This document shows, piece by piece, positions 1 to 7,842 of a stretch of DNA of 36,899 nt. Source of the DNA: Gammaproteobacteria bacterium (GTDB lineage Bacteria; Pseudomonadota; Gammaproteobacteria; UBA5861); NCBI GenBank assembly GCA_022360445.1, contig JAKSCV010000056.1, forward strand, positions 1-36,899. The letters are read 5' to 3'. Positions within the stretch are counted from its first letter, which is position 1; each line of letters begins with the position of its first letter. A model generated the notes under the pieces. The model was not told the origin of the DNA. It made no database searches and saw nothing but the letters and a program-made list of their open reading frames with translations. The translations under genes were made by a program, and so were the position numbers.

Positions 1-1658
1 CTGGACTGCTGTTCAATGGCATTCAGCACTTCATCAGCTCGCTCTTGACTCAGTAACACGTTCATTTTTTCTCCGCCCACTTGGTCACTGTGGCCACGTA
101 CCTGTATTGACAAAACGCGCCCCAACTCTGCCGCCAGTTGATGAAGTGACTCGATAATATTCACAACGGTGATGATCTCGGGCAAGTCATCCTCTGATAA
201 GCGTGATTCACCACGGGGAAAATACAACTGCTGCAAGCGTAAAGTGCGAACCAGTTGTCTTAGTTTTTGTTCAGGTTCTTGCTCTATTAACAATTGGCGG
301 CTATTCAGCGACTCAACACCCGGGATATGCGCGAGGGAAGTACGCATCGCATCAAACCGACTTTGTTCTATCCTACCGCTCAGAGAAAGTATCCCTGTGC
401 CGTCTAAATCCCATGAAACACTGGTTGGCCATATCATGCTTTGCAAGCGTTTTTCTGCAATTTCAGGCTCAGAGGACACAAACGGTGACCAGTGCCATTG
501 CACAGGTAATGCCAAGGCAGGTTCCGATAAAAAGGTCGTTGGGTCTCGTGCATAAACGTCTTTTAACCCAGACAATCGATACGCAGAACCTTCAAAACCC
601 GCTTCAACGACCACAAGCCCAGGTTCTTTTGTAATTGACGAGACCACTTCTTGCCACAGCCGCTGCTGCTGCTGACTCTGGCGATAATCGGTAAAGATCC
701 AATAGCCTGCCAGCGCCAGCAATAGCAGGATGACCAACCAAGCTTTCCAACGTGACTTTTTTTTGGGCGTTGCATACTGGCTTTGAAGACATGCCTCCAA
801 ATAGGGTGTTGTGGCTTCAAACGCAGACTCATTTCCCCGGAAGTGCTTTAACTGCTTGCCATAAAAACGGTGAATATCTTCTAGTGCCTCCTGCTGCCTA
901 ATACTCAAAGTATCTGACGGTGACCCTCTAACCACCAATACCACCATGGCATAAGGCCCCACCGCGACTTTAACCTCCATGTCTTGCAAACGAAACGTGT
1001 TAACTTTCTGCTGGATGTTAAAGGCATCGGAGACAAAGTCATTAATCGCCGTCAACATGCCTGAGACAATATGCGGGTCTTTAATGTCTTCTCCCCCGTC
1101 ACTCAGGTGGTTCAGTAAAAAGCCGGTTTCTGTATGAATCAAAAAAACCTGTTCAACTTTATAAACCAGCGTTTTTAACAAAACGTACTCAGCATACGAG
1201 ACACCCGAGCGCCAGGCCTGAAAGCGCCACTGAAAAGCGCGAAATGACAAGCCAAGTTCCAGCATACGATTCAATGAGTCCAGCATGCCATCTAACGTTT
1301 CTCGGATAGACTTCCGGACGGCCGGACCAATGACTGGGAAAATGGCATCAACAATAGGGCTGGGATCTTTTTCGATCGACTTTTGTAATGAACGGTCAAT
1401 GGTTTCGGACAAGGAAACCGCCAACGAGTCATCCTTCTGAGTACGCTCGCGAACAGCCTCCGAAAGGATTTCCGACACCAGGTGTGTGCGCTCAGCAGGG
1501 TTTTGCAACTGCCGACTAATATCCTGAAGTTGTTGAAAGTCGCGCCCCAGAATAATCGATTGGAGTGATTGAAACTCGGTTTTGCCTGCAGTCGCCTTTA
1601 CTGATTTACTTTGAGCAGACTCGTTTCCACTATTGGCACGAGGCAGAGTGGGATTCAT
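1..1658 (-). CDS. OmpA-domain inner-membrane protein, C-terminus cut by window edge
   Basis: The reading frame is open from an ATG at 1658 to the left edge (about 552 codons seen, no stop), so the end is missing. A soluble N-terminal part of about 300 residues contains no motif I can name. One membrane segment lies near residues 303-325 (WLVILLLLALAGYWIF). A BON-like stretch follows near 415-450 (LSLSGRIEQ...HIPGVESLNSR). An OmpA-type peptidoglycan-binding domain begins near 476 and shows GHSDQVGGEKMN followed by LSQERADEVL, with the Asp and Arg positions of that family. The topology suggests a cytoplasmic head, one TM helix and a periplasmic peptidoglycan anchor. Its ATG overlaps the upstream stop codon (ATGA), so translation is probably coupled to the coiled-coil gene. 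Cell-envelope or motility-linked scaffolding is an inference from domains only. Confidence 0.8.
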   Translation of the reverse strand, partial: MNPTLPRANSGNESAQSKSVKATAGKTEFQSLQSIILGRDFQQLQDISRQLQNPAERTHLVSEILSEAVRERTQKDDSLAVSLSETIDRSLQKSIEKDPSPIVDAIFPVIGPAVRKSIRETLDGMLDSLNRMLELGLSFRAFQWRFQAWRSGVSYAEYVLLKTLVYKVEQVFLIHTETGFLLNHLSDGGEDIKDPHIVSGMLTAINDFVSDAFNIQQKVNTFRLQDMEVKVAVGPYAMVVLVVRGSPSDTLSIRQQEALEDIHRFYGKQLKHFRGNESAFEATTPYLEACLQSQYATPKKKSRWKAWLVILLLLALAGYWIFTDYRQSQQQQRLWQEVVSSITKEPGLVVVEAGFEGSAYRLSGLKDVYARDPTTFLSEPALALPVQWHWSPFVSSEPEIAEKRLQSMIWPTSVSWDLDGTGILSLSGRIEQSRFDAMRTSLAHIPGVESLNSRQLLIEQEPEQKLRQLVRTLRLQQLYFPRGESRLSEDDLPEIITVVNIIESLHQLAAELGRVLSIQVRGHSDQVGGEKMNVLLSQERADEVLNAIEQQS

Positions 1659-2239
1659 GCCGTCTCACTATCCACCTGCGCTTGCTCAATTTCATCCGCC
1701 ATTGTTTGTAACAACTTAGCCAACATCGTACGGTCTGTTTTGGTTTCGGACAAATTATTCTGAACGGACTCCAGTTTTTGCAACAGGCTTTGATGCCGTG
1801 ATGCCGAGGACGTTTCCAGTTGACCCAGTTGGGTTGAGAAGTGTTTGTTCAGTTCATTTCGAGCGTGCTCACTTTCCTGCTGAACCGAGTCAATCGAATT
1901 ACGAGCCTGATTAAGCGAACTATTGAGTTTTTCAACATCACTCAATCGCTCTCGGCTTTCAGCCGACAACGCGTCCTGAAATTTGTCCTGAACCTGATTT
2001 AATGTCTCAGACAGTTCACCAAACTTGGACTCCATATTCTGGTAAAGCTTTGTAAAGCGCTGATCCAAAAGTGACTCAAGCTTTGAAAGTTTTGCTTGGA
2101 AATCCCGGCTCTGCTGGCCGAAAAGAAGTTCCCGCACTTGGGCCATTGAATCCTGAGAACTCTCGGAGCCCTGTTTTTTAGCCGGGCCACTTTCTGATTG
2201 TGAAACGACTGTATCTTTTTTCTGAGTATTATCTTGCAC
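1655..2239 (-). CDS. coiled-coil protein, function unknown
   Basis: This encodes 194 residues, highly charged and rich in Gln, Ser, Glu and Leu. After a disordered N-terminus (about residues 1-30), heptad-like Leu/Ile spacing runs from about residue 35 to 185, as expected for a long coiled coil. There is no signal peptide or membrane segment, so it is probably cytoplasmic. A short conserved-looking segment, VRELLFGQQSRDFQAKLSKL, opens the coiled coil. The stop overlaps the start of the OmpA-domain gene by ATGA, so the two products are likely made together and may interact. I do not recognise the family by name. Confidence 0.75.
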   Translation of the reverse strand: MQDNTQKKDTVVSQSESGPAKKQGSESSQDSMAQVRELLFGQQSRDFQAKLSKLESLLDQRFTKLYQNMESKFGELSETLNQVQDKFQDALSAESRERLSDVEKLNSSLNQARNSIDSVQQESEHARNELNKHFSTQLGQLETSSASRHQSLLQKLESVQNNLSETKTDRTMLAKLLQTMADEIEQAQVDSETA

Positions 2240-2367
2240 GATCGAACTCCTTCTCTAGCCAAAACCGTACTACACCACCATCCTAAAAACCAATCACCCA
2301 TCAAATTCCATCTTGAGTGAATATTCTTTTATAAGCGATTAAGAGATAAAAAGAAAGATTTAAACCA

Positions 2368-2401
2368 CTTAAATAAGCATATTCAATCATATTTAAGTCA
2401 A
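2368..2401 (-). promoter_or_regulatory. candidate promoter with inverted repeat upstream of the coiled-coil/OmpA pair
   Basis: On the minus strand TTGACT (2401-2396) is followed, after 17 bases, by GCTTAT (2378-2373). Perfect 8-base arms CTTAAATA (2368-2375) and TATTTAAG (2390-2397) with a 14-base spacer cover the same interval, so a repressor could sit over the promoter. The -10 is weak. It lies about 135 bases upstream of the start at 2239. Confidence 0.35.
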
Positions 2402-2556
2402 GAAACCCTCTTTTTACACAAGCAAGATAACAAGCTCATACGCACAAGTGACTGCAATTAAAACGCAATAGATAGCGTCTCTATAAGGATTTCACGAGCC
2501 ACCTTCGGGGGATAGCAAGAAACGGGCTGGCTCTTCTCAACACCTTTTTAGCTTCT

Positions 2557-2586
2557 AAATTCAGCAATTGAAGGCCTGAATTTTTT
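2557..2586 (+). terminator. terminator-like hairpin in the 2.24-2.70 kb intergenic region
   Basis: AAATTCAG and CTGAATTT form an 8-bp stem around an 11-base loop, followed by more T residues on the plus strand. No plus-strand gene was found upstream of it. A second hairpin (GAGCCA 2496-2501 with TGGCTC 2528-2533, enclosing a CCTTCGGG tetraloop-like motif) lies just before it. The rest of 2240-2696 shows no convincing coding sequence. Confidence 0.3.
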
Positions 2587-2696
2587 AATACCTTAATTAA
2601 AGCCTATAAATTTTATGGGTCGATTGTCCCTGTTGGTTACAAAACTGCAAGACAGAAAACTAACGATCGAAGAAAAACTGAGCATTAAGCAATGGT

Positions 2697-2988
2697 TCAA
2701 AAAAACATATCGACATTGCCACGCTTTTTCATATCTTTGTCGGTCACATACACTTCGTGGACAATCGTGTCGTTTCGTGTAATGGCTAATAATTTACCAA
2801 GAGCACTCAGGTCGTTACAAGCCCCCTCATACTCGCGCCTAAGCTGAGTATTTCCTCCATTGCACCACTGCAACAACAAGTTATGCTTCTGTTACACCAA
2901 GCATGGATGCCAGTTTTCGAGTTGTGACTTTTGGTTGCGCCTCTCGATACTTTAGTGACTTTGCATATAGATCCTCAGACTGATGCAT
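2697..2988 (-). pseudogene. hmuS: 5' remnant of a HmuS/HemS hemin-degrading factor gene
   Basis: The frame starts at ATG 2988, with a GAGGG ribosome site upstream, 60 bases after hmuV. It reads REAQPKVTTRKLASMLGVTEA and then hits TAA at 2883-2881. The next frame continues directly with LLLQWCNGGNTQLRREYEGA, DLSALGKLLAITRNDTIVHE and ends at 2697. This matches the N-terminal pattern of HmuS/ChuS-type proteins (a DIA-xLGVSEAEL start, then LGxVxxxTRNxxxVHE). One extra base near 2880 explains the frameshift. Family members are about 340 residues; only about 95 remain, and no further similarity is visible past 2697, so the gene is both frameshifted and truncated. Its place at the end of the heme operon supports the call. 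Confidence 0.7.
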
Positions 2989-3047
2989 CTGCTTTTACCC
3001 TCTTAAAATATCTGCATAAAAAACACCTGGCATAACAACGCAGCCGT

Positions 3048-3902
3048 CTAAGCACTTTTATTTATACCTTGTAATACAGATTTCTTGTCTGCTTTGATTA
3101 ACTGGCTTTCTGTTTGATCAGTCCAAATCACTAGCGGAGAGCGCTCTCGCTCAGGATGCCTGATCACCTTAACAATGGCACCGAAAGCATGATAAATCGT
3201 TGCGGGCGTAAGGACATGAAAAGGCTCCCCCTGACACAACATTTTGCCGTTGCGGAGAATAGCGACCCGATCAGCATAGTAAGCCGCTAAGTTCAAATCA
3301 TGGAGTACAGCTAGAACCCCCACATGTGCTTCATGGGCAAATTTTTTGGCAACTGCCAACACCGAATGCTGGTGAATCAAATCAAGGGCTGATGTCGGTT
3401 CATCCAGCAACAAATAACGTGCCTGGTTATCTTCAGACGGCTGCCATATCTGGGCCAGTACACGTGCAAGATGCACCCGCTGCTGCTCGCCACCCGACAA
3501 GGTGGTAAAAACACGCTCACTCAAATGTGCCGTGCCAGTCGCTTTCAATGCATCGTATACAACTTCAGCAGACGCCTTATAACGTTCTCCGCGGTACGGA
3601 CTTCGCCCCATCATGGCAACCTGCAGCACCTTAAATGGAAAATTCAGGCGACTTTTTTGTGGTAGAACAGCCCGTTGTTTTGCCAATCGATTCGTCGACA
3701 ATGCCTGTAAAGGCTGCCCTGAAAGCGTCACTGCTCCCGAAGCGGGTTGGCACTCGCCAGATAAAACCTTCAGTAGAGTTGACTTCCCCGCCCCATTTTG
3801 ACCAAGCAATGCCAACATTTCTCCTGGCTGAATACAAAGCGAAATACTGTCGAGCAGCCACTTTTCGCCAACCTGATAACTCACCTGCGACATTTCAAGC
3901 AT
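3048..3902 (-). CDS. hmuV: heme ABC transporter ATP-binding protein HmuV
   Basis: This 284-residue cytoplasmic ATPase powers heme import through HmuU. I chose ATG 3902 (protein begins MLEMSQVSYQVGEKW) because AGGAGA lies a few bases upstream and it falls after the hmuU stop; a longer in-frame start at 3968 would overlap hmuU. Walker A GQNGAGKST is at about 34-42, signature LSGGEQQRVHLARVL at about 135, Walker B YLLLDEPTSALD at about 163, and the H-loop region VLHDLNLAA follows. These are typical of FecE/BtuD-like heme/siderophore ATPases. It is the fifth gene after the receptor in the leftward operon and is followed by the hmuS remnant. Confidence 0.93.
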   Translation of the reverse strand: MLEMSQVSYQVGEKWLLDSISLCIQPGEMLALLGQNGAGKSTLLKVLSGECQPASGAVTLSGQPLQALSTNRLAKQRAVLPQKSRLNFPFKVLQVAMMGRSPYRGERYKASAEVVYDALKATGTAHLSERVFTTLSGGEQQRVHLARVLAQIWQPSEDNQARYLLLDEPTSALDLIHQHSVLAVAKKFAHEAHVGVLAVLHDLNLAAYYADRVAILRNGKMLCQGEPFHVLTPATIYHAFGAIVKVIRHPERERSPLVIWTDQTESQLIKADKKSVLQGINKSA

Positions 3903-3925
3903 CACCTTTCTCCTGCAGATACGCT

Positions 3926-5041
3926 CTACCAGCTTTCGCCTCGCCGACGCTGTCGAAGCAACAACCATAGAAAAAATGGACCTCCCACTAGCGAAGTAAT
4001 GATGCCGATTGGCAACTCAGCTGGTGCAACAAGCGTTCGTGCGAGCAGGTCTGAAGCCAACAAAAGGCTTGCTCCCAAGAGTGCAGAAAAAGGCAATAAA
4101 AAGCGATGGTCCGGGCCAATCGACAACCGCAACAAGTGAGGCGTTATCAGTCCAATAAAGCCAATGATCCCGGCAAAAGAGACAGAAACACCCACGCACA
4201 GGGCAACTAACACAATGAGTCCTCTCTTGACCCATTCCAGGTTATAACCCAGATGCAAGGCTTCAGATTCACCAAGCAAAAGTGCATTGAGTGCATTCGC
4301 CCGCAGCGGTATCAGCACAATTGACAACAGCAGTATTGGTGCAGCCACACGCAGCTCACCCCAGCTTGCTCCCCCCAAGCTGCCCATACTCCAAAATGTC
4401 AACGTGCGCAGCTGCTCATCATTCGCCAGATATGTCAGCAAGCCGGTTACTGCAATGGTCAATGCATTTATCGCAATACCTGCCAACAACATCGTTGAAA
4501 CACTTGTTCGACTATTGAAATTAGAAAACTGATACACCAAGAAGGTTGTAACCAAGCCCCCTACAAAAGCGGCCAAGGGGAGCGCATAAATACCCCAAAA
4601 GGCTGTATACCCGCTTAAAAAAGTTGTTCCGAACACAATAACAGCAACGGCTGCCAGGGCCGCCCCACTGGATATTCCAATCAAGGCCGGGTCCGCAAGC
4701 GGGTTTCGAAAAAGCCCTTGCATGGCCGCACCTGAAATAGCCAGCCCAGCCCCAACAAGCACGGCCATGGCAACCCGTGGAAAACGAATCGACATAATAA
4801 TTTGCTGATAAGCAGGGTCTAACGAGCCGGCTAGAGAAAAACCAAGCGAGTCCACAAGTATGGAAATAATTTCTCTAGGGTTAATTGACACGGCACCTAC
4901 CCCAAGCGCCGTAACAGACACGGTGATCAGTAACACGAATAGACCTATGCAGAGGCTCCAACGGGGACTACCCACAGCATGAGCAACCGAGGATGCCGCA
5001 TCAACATTTTCGGAGCGGTGAGTGGCCGTTATTTCTCTCAT
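3926..5041 (-). CDS. hmuU: heme ABC transporter permease HmuU (FecCD/BtuC family)
   Basis: This is an inner-membrane permease of 371 residues from ATG 5041 (MREITATHRSE). The frame is open to 5131, but that longer form would overlap hmuT by more than 70 bases; an ATG at 5095 is also possible. About nine to ten hydrophobic helices are visible. Family-type segments include IRFPRVAMAVLVGAGLAISG, MQGLFRNPLADPALIGISSG, and GIIGFIGLITPHLLRL, the last around the coupling region that contacts the ATPase. It would pass heme from HmuT to the cytoplasm together with HmuV. The gap to hmuT (stop at 5058) is 16 bases. Confidence 0.92.
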   Translation of the reverse strand: MREITATHRSENVDAASSVAHAVGSPRWSLCIGLFVLLITVSVTALGVGAVSINPREIISILVDSLGFSLAGSLDPAYQQIIMSIRFPRVAMAVLVGAGLAISGAAMQGLFRNPLADPALIGISSGAALAAVAVIVFGTTFLSGYTAFWGIYALPLAAFVGGLVTTFLVYQFSNFNSRTSVSTMLLAGIAINALTIAVTGLLTYLANDEQLRTLTFWSMGSLGGASWGELRVAAPILLLSIVLIPLRANALNALLLGESEALHLGYNLEWVKRGLIVLVALCVGVSVSFAGIIGFIGLITPHLLRLSIGPDHRFLLPFSALLGASLLLASDLLARTLVAPAELPIGIITSLVGGPFFLWLLLRQRRRGESW

Positions 5042-5057
5042 TGCTTCACAGCTCTGT

Positions 5058-5996
5058 CTACCGGGTGAACTGTGCGGCTGGGTAGAGGTAAGCATGGAAG
5101 TCCTGAAGTGCCTCCCCTGCCCTTGGACCAAAACCTAAAAACCGTAAACCGTCGACCACCCTGATCTGTTTTTGTTGACCTGCTGGCGTCACGCCGACCG
5201 CCGGAATATCGCGCACTTTGTCTACCATGCGTACATTATTTTTCTCTGCGCCATGGCTGACAATGAGAATGGCATCTGGTGCTGCAGCTGCCAAGACTTC
5301 TGGATTGACCGGTTTATACCCCTCAAAATCTGTAAAGATATTCAGCCCCCCTGCCAGCTCAATCATCGCATTTGCCGCTGTCTTTTTACCTGCCGCCAAG
5401 GGAGAGCCCGACCCAATTGCCAAAACGAAGAGGACTTTTTTAACCCCCTTTTTTAGTTCTTGAGAGTAACCGGAAACCGTTGCTCCATTTGTATTTTCGA
5501 GCCCCTGGTGAGACATCTTTTGAATACTGTTTTCTACCTCTGAAAATTGTTTTTTGAGTTTTTCAACAAGTACCTGTCCTTTTTCTTCTTGTCCCACCAA
5601 TTGAGCAACCATTTGAATACGCTCAATAATGCTGCCGAGGTCATACCGTTCTTCGAACTGGACCAGCTCCACGCCACTGTTTCTCAATTGACGAACGACA
5701 GCAGGTGGCCCTGCACTTGTCGTCGCCAGGATATGTGTTGGTTTTAGAGACAAAATCCCCTCAATCGACAAATTCCGCTGGTAACCCACTTGCCTCAGTT
5801 TGAGGGCTGACGCCGGATACTGACTGGTGGTATCCACTCCAACTAACGCTTGCTCAGCGCCGAGTGCATAAATTATTTCGGTGACACTGCCATTGACAGA
5901 AACAATCCGCACAGCCTGAGCCTGGGCTGTAACCGCACTAGATAATAAGATCCAAGAAAAACTCAAAACAATAGAGCACTTAAGCCGGGGCATCAT
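5058..5996 (-). CDS. hmuT: periplasmic heme-binding protein HmuT
   Basis: This 312-residue protein has a Sec signal peptide (hydrophobic stretch 8-22, probable cleavage after an AQA near 25-28). It is a class III solute-binding protein that carries heme from the outer-membrane receptor to HmuU. VNGSVTEIIYALGAE near 34-48 and DTTSQYPA near 55-62 are family-type blocks. VGYQRNLSIEGILSLKPTH follows, with Tyr72 at the position proposed to ligate heme in PhuT-like proteins. The start overlaps the upstream hutZ stop (ATGATG, TGA at 5995-5993), so the genes are coupled. A Gly/Ser/Asn-rich insertion near 165-180 is somewhat unusual. Confidence 0.9.
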   Translation of the reverse strand: MMPRLKCSIVLSFSWILLSSAVTAQAQAVRIVSVNGSVTEIIYALGAEQALVGVDTTSQYPASALKLRQVGYQRNLSIEGILSLKPTHILATTSAGPPAVVRQLRNSGVELVQFEERYDLGSIIERIQMVAQLVGQEEKGQVLVEKLKKQFSEVENSIQKMSHQGLENTNGATVSGYSQELKKGVKKVLFVLAIGSGSPLAAGKKTAANAMIELAGGLNIFTDFEGYKPVNPEVLAAAAPDAILIVSHGAEKNNVRMVDKVRDIPAVGVTPAGQQKQIRVVDGLRFLGFGPRAGEALQDFHAYLYPAAQFTR

Positions 5997-6550
5997 GATG
6001 AAGGTGCCTGAAGTGGCAGGGATCTGGATGACGTTTTTCTCTCCGCTCGATGCCCTTCATTAAGATGTTTAACCATCTCCAGCGACTCACCCCCAAATGC
6101 ATACGCCTGGCCAAACCCTCTTACATACACACCTTTTTGGGGTGTGATTTTAAATAAATGAAAGTCATTAAAGGACTTCAAGACATTCAGAAATTGACCA
6201 AATTTCCCTGTAAATTGGTCCATAATGAGGTCAAAGTGGCGACACCACCTGAAAACTTCCTCAACTTCACAGGCTAAGGTAACGCGCCGACGGGCAAACA
6301 AGTGCTGGCACTCACTTTCGCTTTCAATAAACAACAAACTGGCTTTACCTGTATCGCGGAGATTTTGTGTATGTTTAGAAAGCTCACTCACGTAGACATA
6401 ATAATGTTTATCGTGTGCCAGGTAGGCCGCATAGCTGGCGTCTGGCAGCCCATCTGAAGAGACTGTGCCAATCAATACTGATTCGAAATCAGCAGGGAAG
6501 TTGATGTACTCAGAACGTACTGTACTTAAGTCAACCGGTTGTTTGTTCAT
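5993..6550 (-). CDS. hutZ: HugZ/HutZ family heme-degrading protein
   Basis: This 185-residue protein has the split-barrel (PNPOx-like) fold of heme utilisation proteins that bind and degrade heme in the cytoplasm. It closely follows the HutZ pattern: a PDASYAAYL segment near 36-44, LFARRRVTL at 84-92, LFKITPQKGVYVRGFGQAY near 132-150, and the C-terminal HLNEGHR with His167 at the place of the HutZ heme ligand. A GGGAG ribosome site precedes ATG 6550. It sits between the lipoprotein and hmuT genes in one direction. With hmuS broken, it is the only visible candidate for freeing iron from imported heme in this operon. Confidence 0.88.
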   Translation of the reverse strand: MNKQPVDLSTVRSEYINFPADFESVLIGTVSSDGLPDASYAAYLAHDKHYYVYVSELSKHTQNLRDTGKASLLFIESESECQHLFARRRVTLACEVEEVFRWCRHFDLIMDQFTGKFGQFLNVLKSFNDFHLFKITPQKGVYVRGFGQAYAFGGESLEMVKHLNEGHRAERKTSSRSLPLQAPSS

Positions 6551-6646
6551 TAGATGAAACTCCCATATATTTAAAACGCTGTGCGGCTAGGCCACACAGA
6601 AAGCCTCACTTTTTACTCAAAAAGAACCACCACTTCGCCTGTACTC

Positions 6647-7816
6647 TTACAGCGCTTTAAAACGGATCGTCAGATTCCCGCTTTCCCCGGTTTCATCGTA
6701 GTAGCTGAGGAATTGGAGCTTGTAGATAGCAATATCAGTCCCAACCGCAAAAACCCGGTAGTTAGGCCAGAGCTTGTGATTACCCGCAAGATTGTAGGCA
6801 TACCAACTGTTTTCAATAAAAACACCGGTGGGAGCATCCGCTTCGAGATACCGCTCAGGAAAGAGCTCTGGACCATCCCCAACACCGATATAGTTAAAGT
6901 CAGTACTCTGGATTGCTCCATAAGAACCACCTTCTTGACCGCTCCCTCGGATTCCGCCATTCGTCCACATATTCCACTCGTAACCGCTCGTGCTCACTTC
7001 GACCATGACATCCCAGCCAGCAGACTCTGTGGTGCAATCCACCTCAGACTCACTTTCAAAGTCAAAGCACCGTGAACCACCTCCTTGGCCAATCGAAGCC
7101 GTCCATTCTGTAGCAGTGGCATCGAAGACAACTTCGCCGTCTTGTTGGATAAACATTTCCAGCGTGATATCACGAGAAGCTTGAATAATATTGGTAACAT
7201 GCAGCTTGGCGAAGGCCTTTCCGTCTGCCGATTTGACGATATTCCAAGCATCGGGTTGTGCCGAAATGCTGTGGCTAACCGAGTCATATAAGGCCCAGGT
7301 CTCGTCACCTTGCAACGATCCATCTATTCTTGGCTTATCTTCATCAGCAACGAAATTTAGTGTGGAAGCATCCGTAAAGCCATCAAATGCGGCCTCCTCA
7401 GATTCTGCAGTCGCATTCATGAAAACGTTATTATCCGGATCACCTGCCGCATCATAAAAATCATCCTGTTCATCCGCCAAGGCCGCTGTGACAGAACCAG
7501 GGCCAGATGCGCCACCGTTGATTTTGGTTTTTGTTCGCTTAAAGGCAATATCCCAAACCGTATCAAGCGCGGCTTCTGCATCTGTCAGCTCGACTACGCG
7601 ACCCGTATCCAGATCAAAATACGTGTACTTGTTCAGCGGGTCAGTTGGTGAAGCACTCACGCCTCCTGCTGACGCATCAATTTGTACCGTGTTGCTGGGT
7701 GTCTCGCCATTGGGTGGCGTGTCGTCGTCACGCTCATCACTTGAGTCGCTGCACCCTGCAAACAAAAACGACAGGCATGCTGCGGTCAAAATGTATTTAA
7801 GATTTCTTCTTTCCAT
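6647..7816 (-). CDS. HmuY-like heme-binding lipoprotein
   Basis: This encodes 389 residues. The N-terminus has a lipoprotein signal with lipobox LFAGC (lipidated Cys22), then an acidic Asp/Pro/Asn linker. The body carries TYFDLDTGRVVEL and ALDTVWDIAFKRTKTKINGG, the opening pattern of HmuY-family proteins (hemophore-like lipoproteins first known from Bacteroidetes that pass heme to a TonB receptor), and a matching block around CFDFESESEVDCTTESAGWDV. It starts 26 bases after the receptor stop with GGAGA upstream, so it is cotranscribed with the receptor. Outer-membrane or surface location is inferred. Which residues bind heme cannot be read with confidence. Confidence 0.8.
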   Translation of the reverse strand: MERRNLKYILTAACLSFLFAGCSDSSDERDDDTPPNGETPSNTVQIDASAGGVSASPTDPLNKYTYFDLDTGRVVELTDAEAALDTVWDIAFKRTKTKINGGASGPGSVTAALADEQDDFYDAAGDPDNNVFMNATAESEEAAFDGFTDASTLNFVADEDKPRIDGSLQGDETWALYDSVSHSISAQPDAWNIVKSADGKAFAKLHVTNIIQASRDITLEMFIQQDGEVVFDATATEWTASIGQGGGSRCFDFESESEVDCTTESAGWDVMVEVSTSGYEWNMWTNGGIRGSGQEGGSYGAIQSTDFNYIGVGDGPELFPERYLEADAPTGVFIENSWYAYNLAGNHKLWPNYRVFAVGTDIAIYKLQFLSYYDETGESGNLTIRFKAL

Positions 7817-7842
7817 TTAATGTCTCCAGATTTTCTCTTGAT

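Noticed and set aside
563-832. 89-codon minus-strand frame (and a 62-codon variant)
   Set aside because: Lies inside the OmpA-domain gene in another frame; composition and lack of motifs indicate a shadow.
2615-2800. Plus-strand frame beginning MGRLSLLVTKLQDRKLTIEE
   Set aside because: Protein-like start (EEKLSIKQWFKK) but it runs antisense through the hmuS remnant and has no ribosome site. Possibly the trace of whatever truncated hmuS; not strong enough to call.
3635-4139. Plus-strand frames opposite hmuV and hmuU
   Set aside because: Antisense shadows of strongly supported transporter genes.
6551-6646. Inverted repeat CTGTG...CACAG between hutZ and the HmuY-like gene as a regulatory hairpin
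   Set aside because: Arms are only about five bases with mismatched inner part; chance is enough to explain it.
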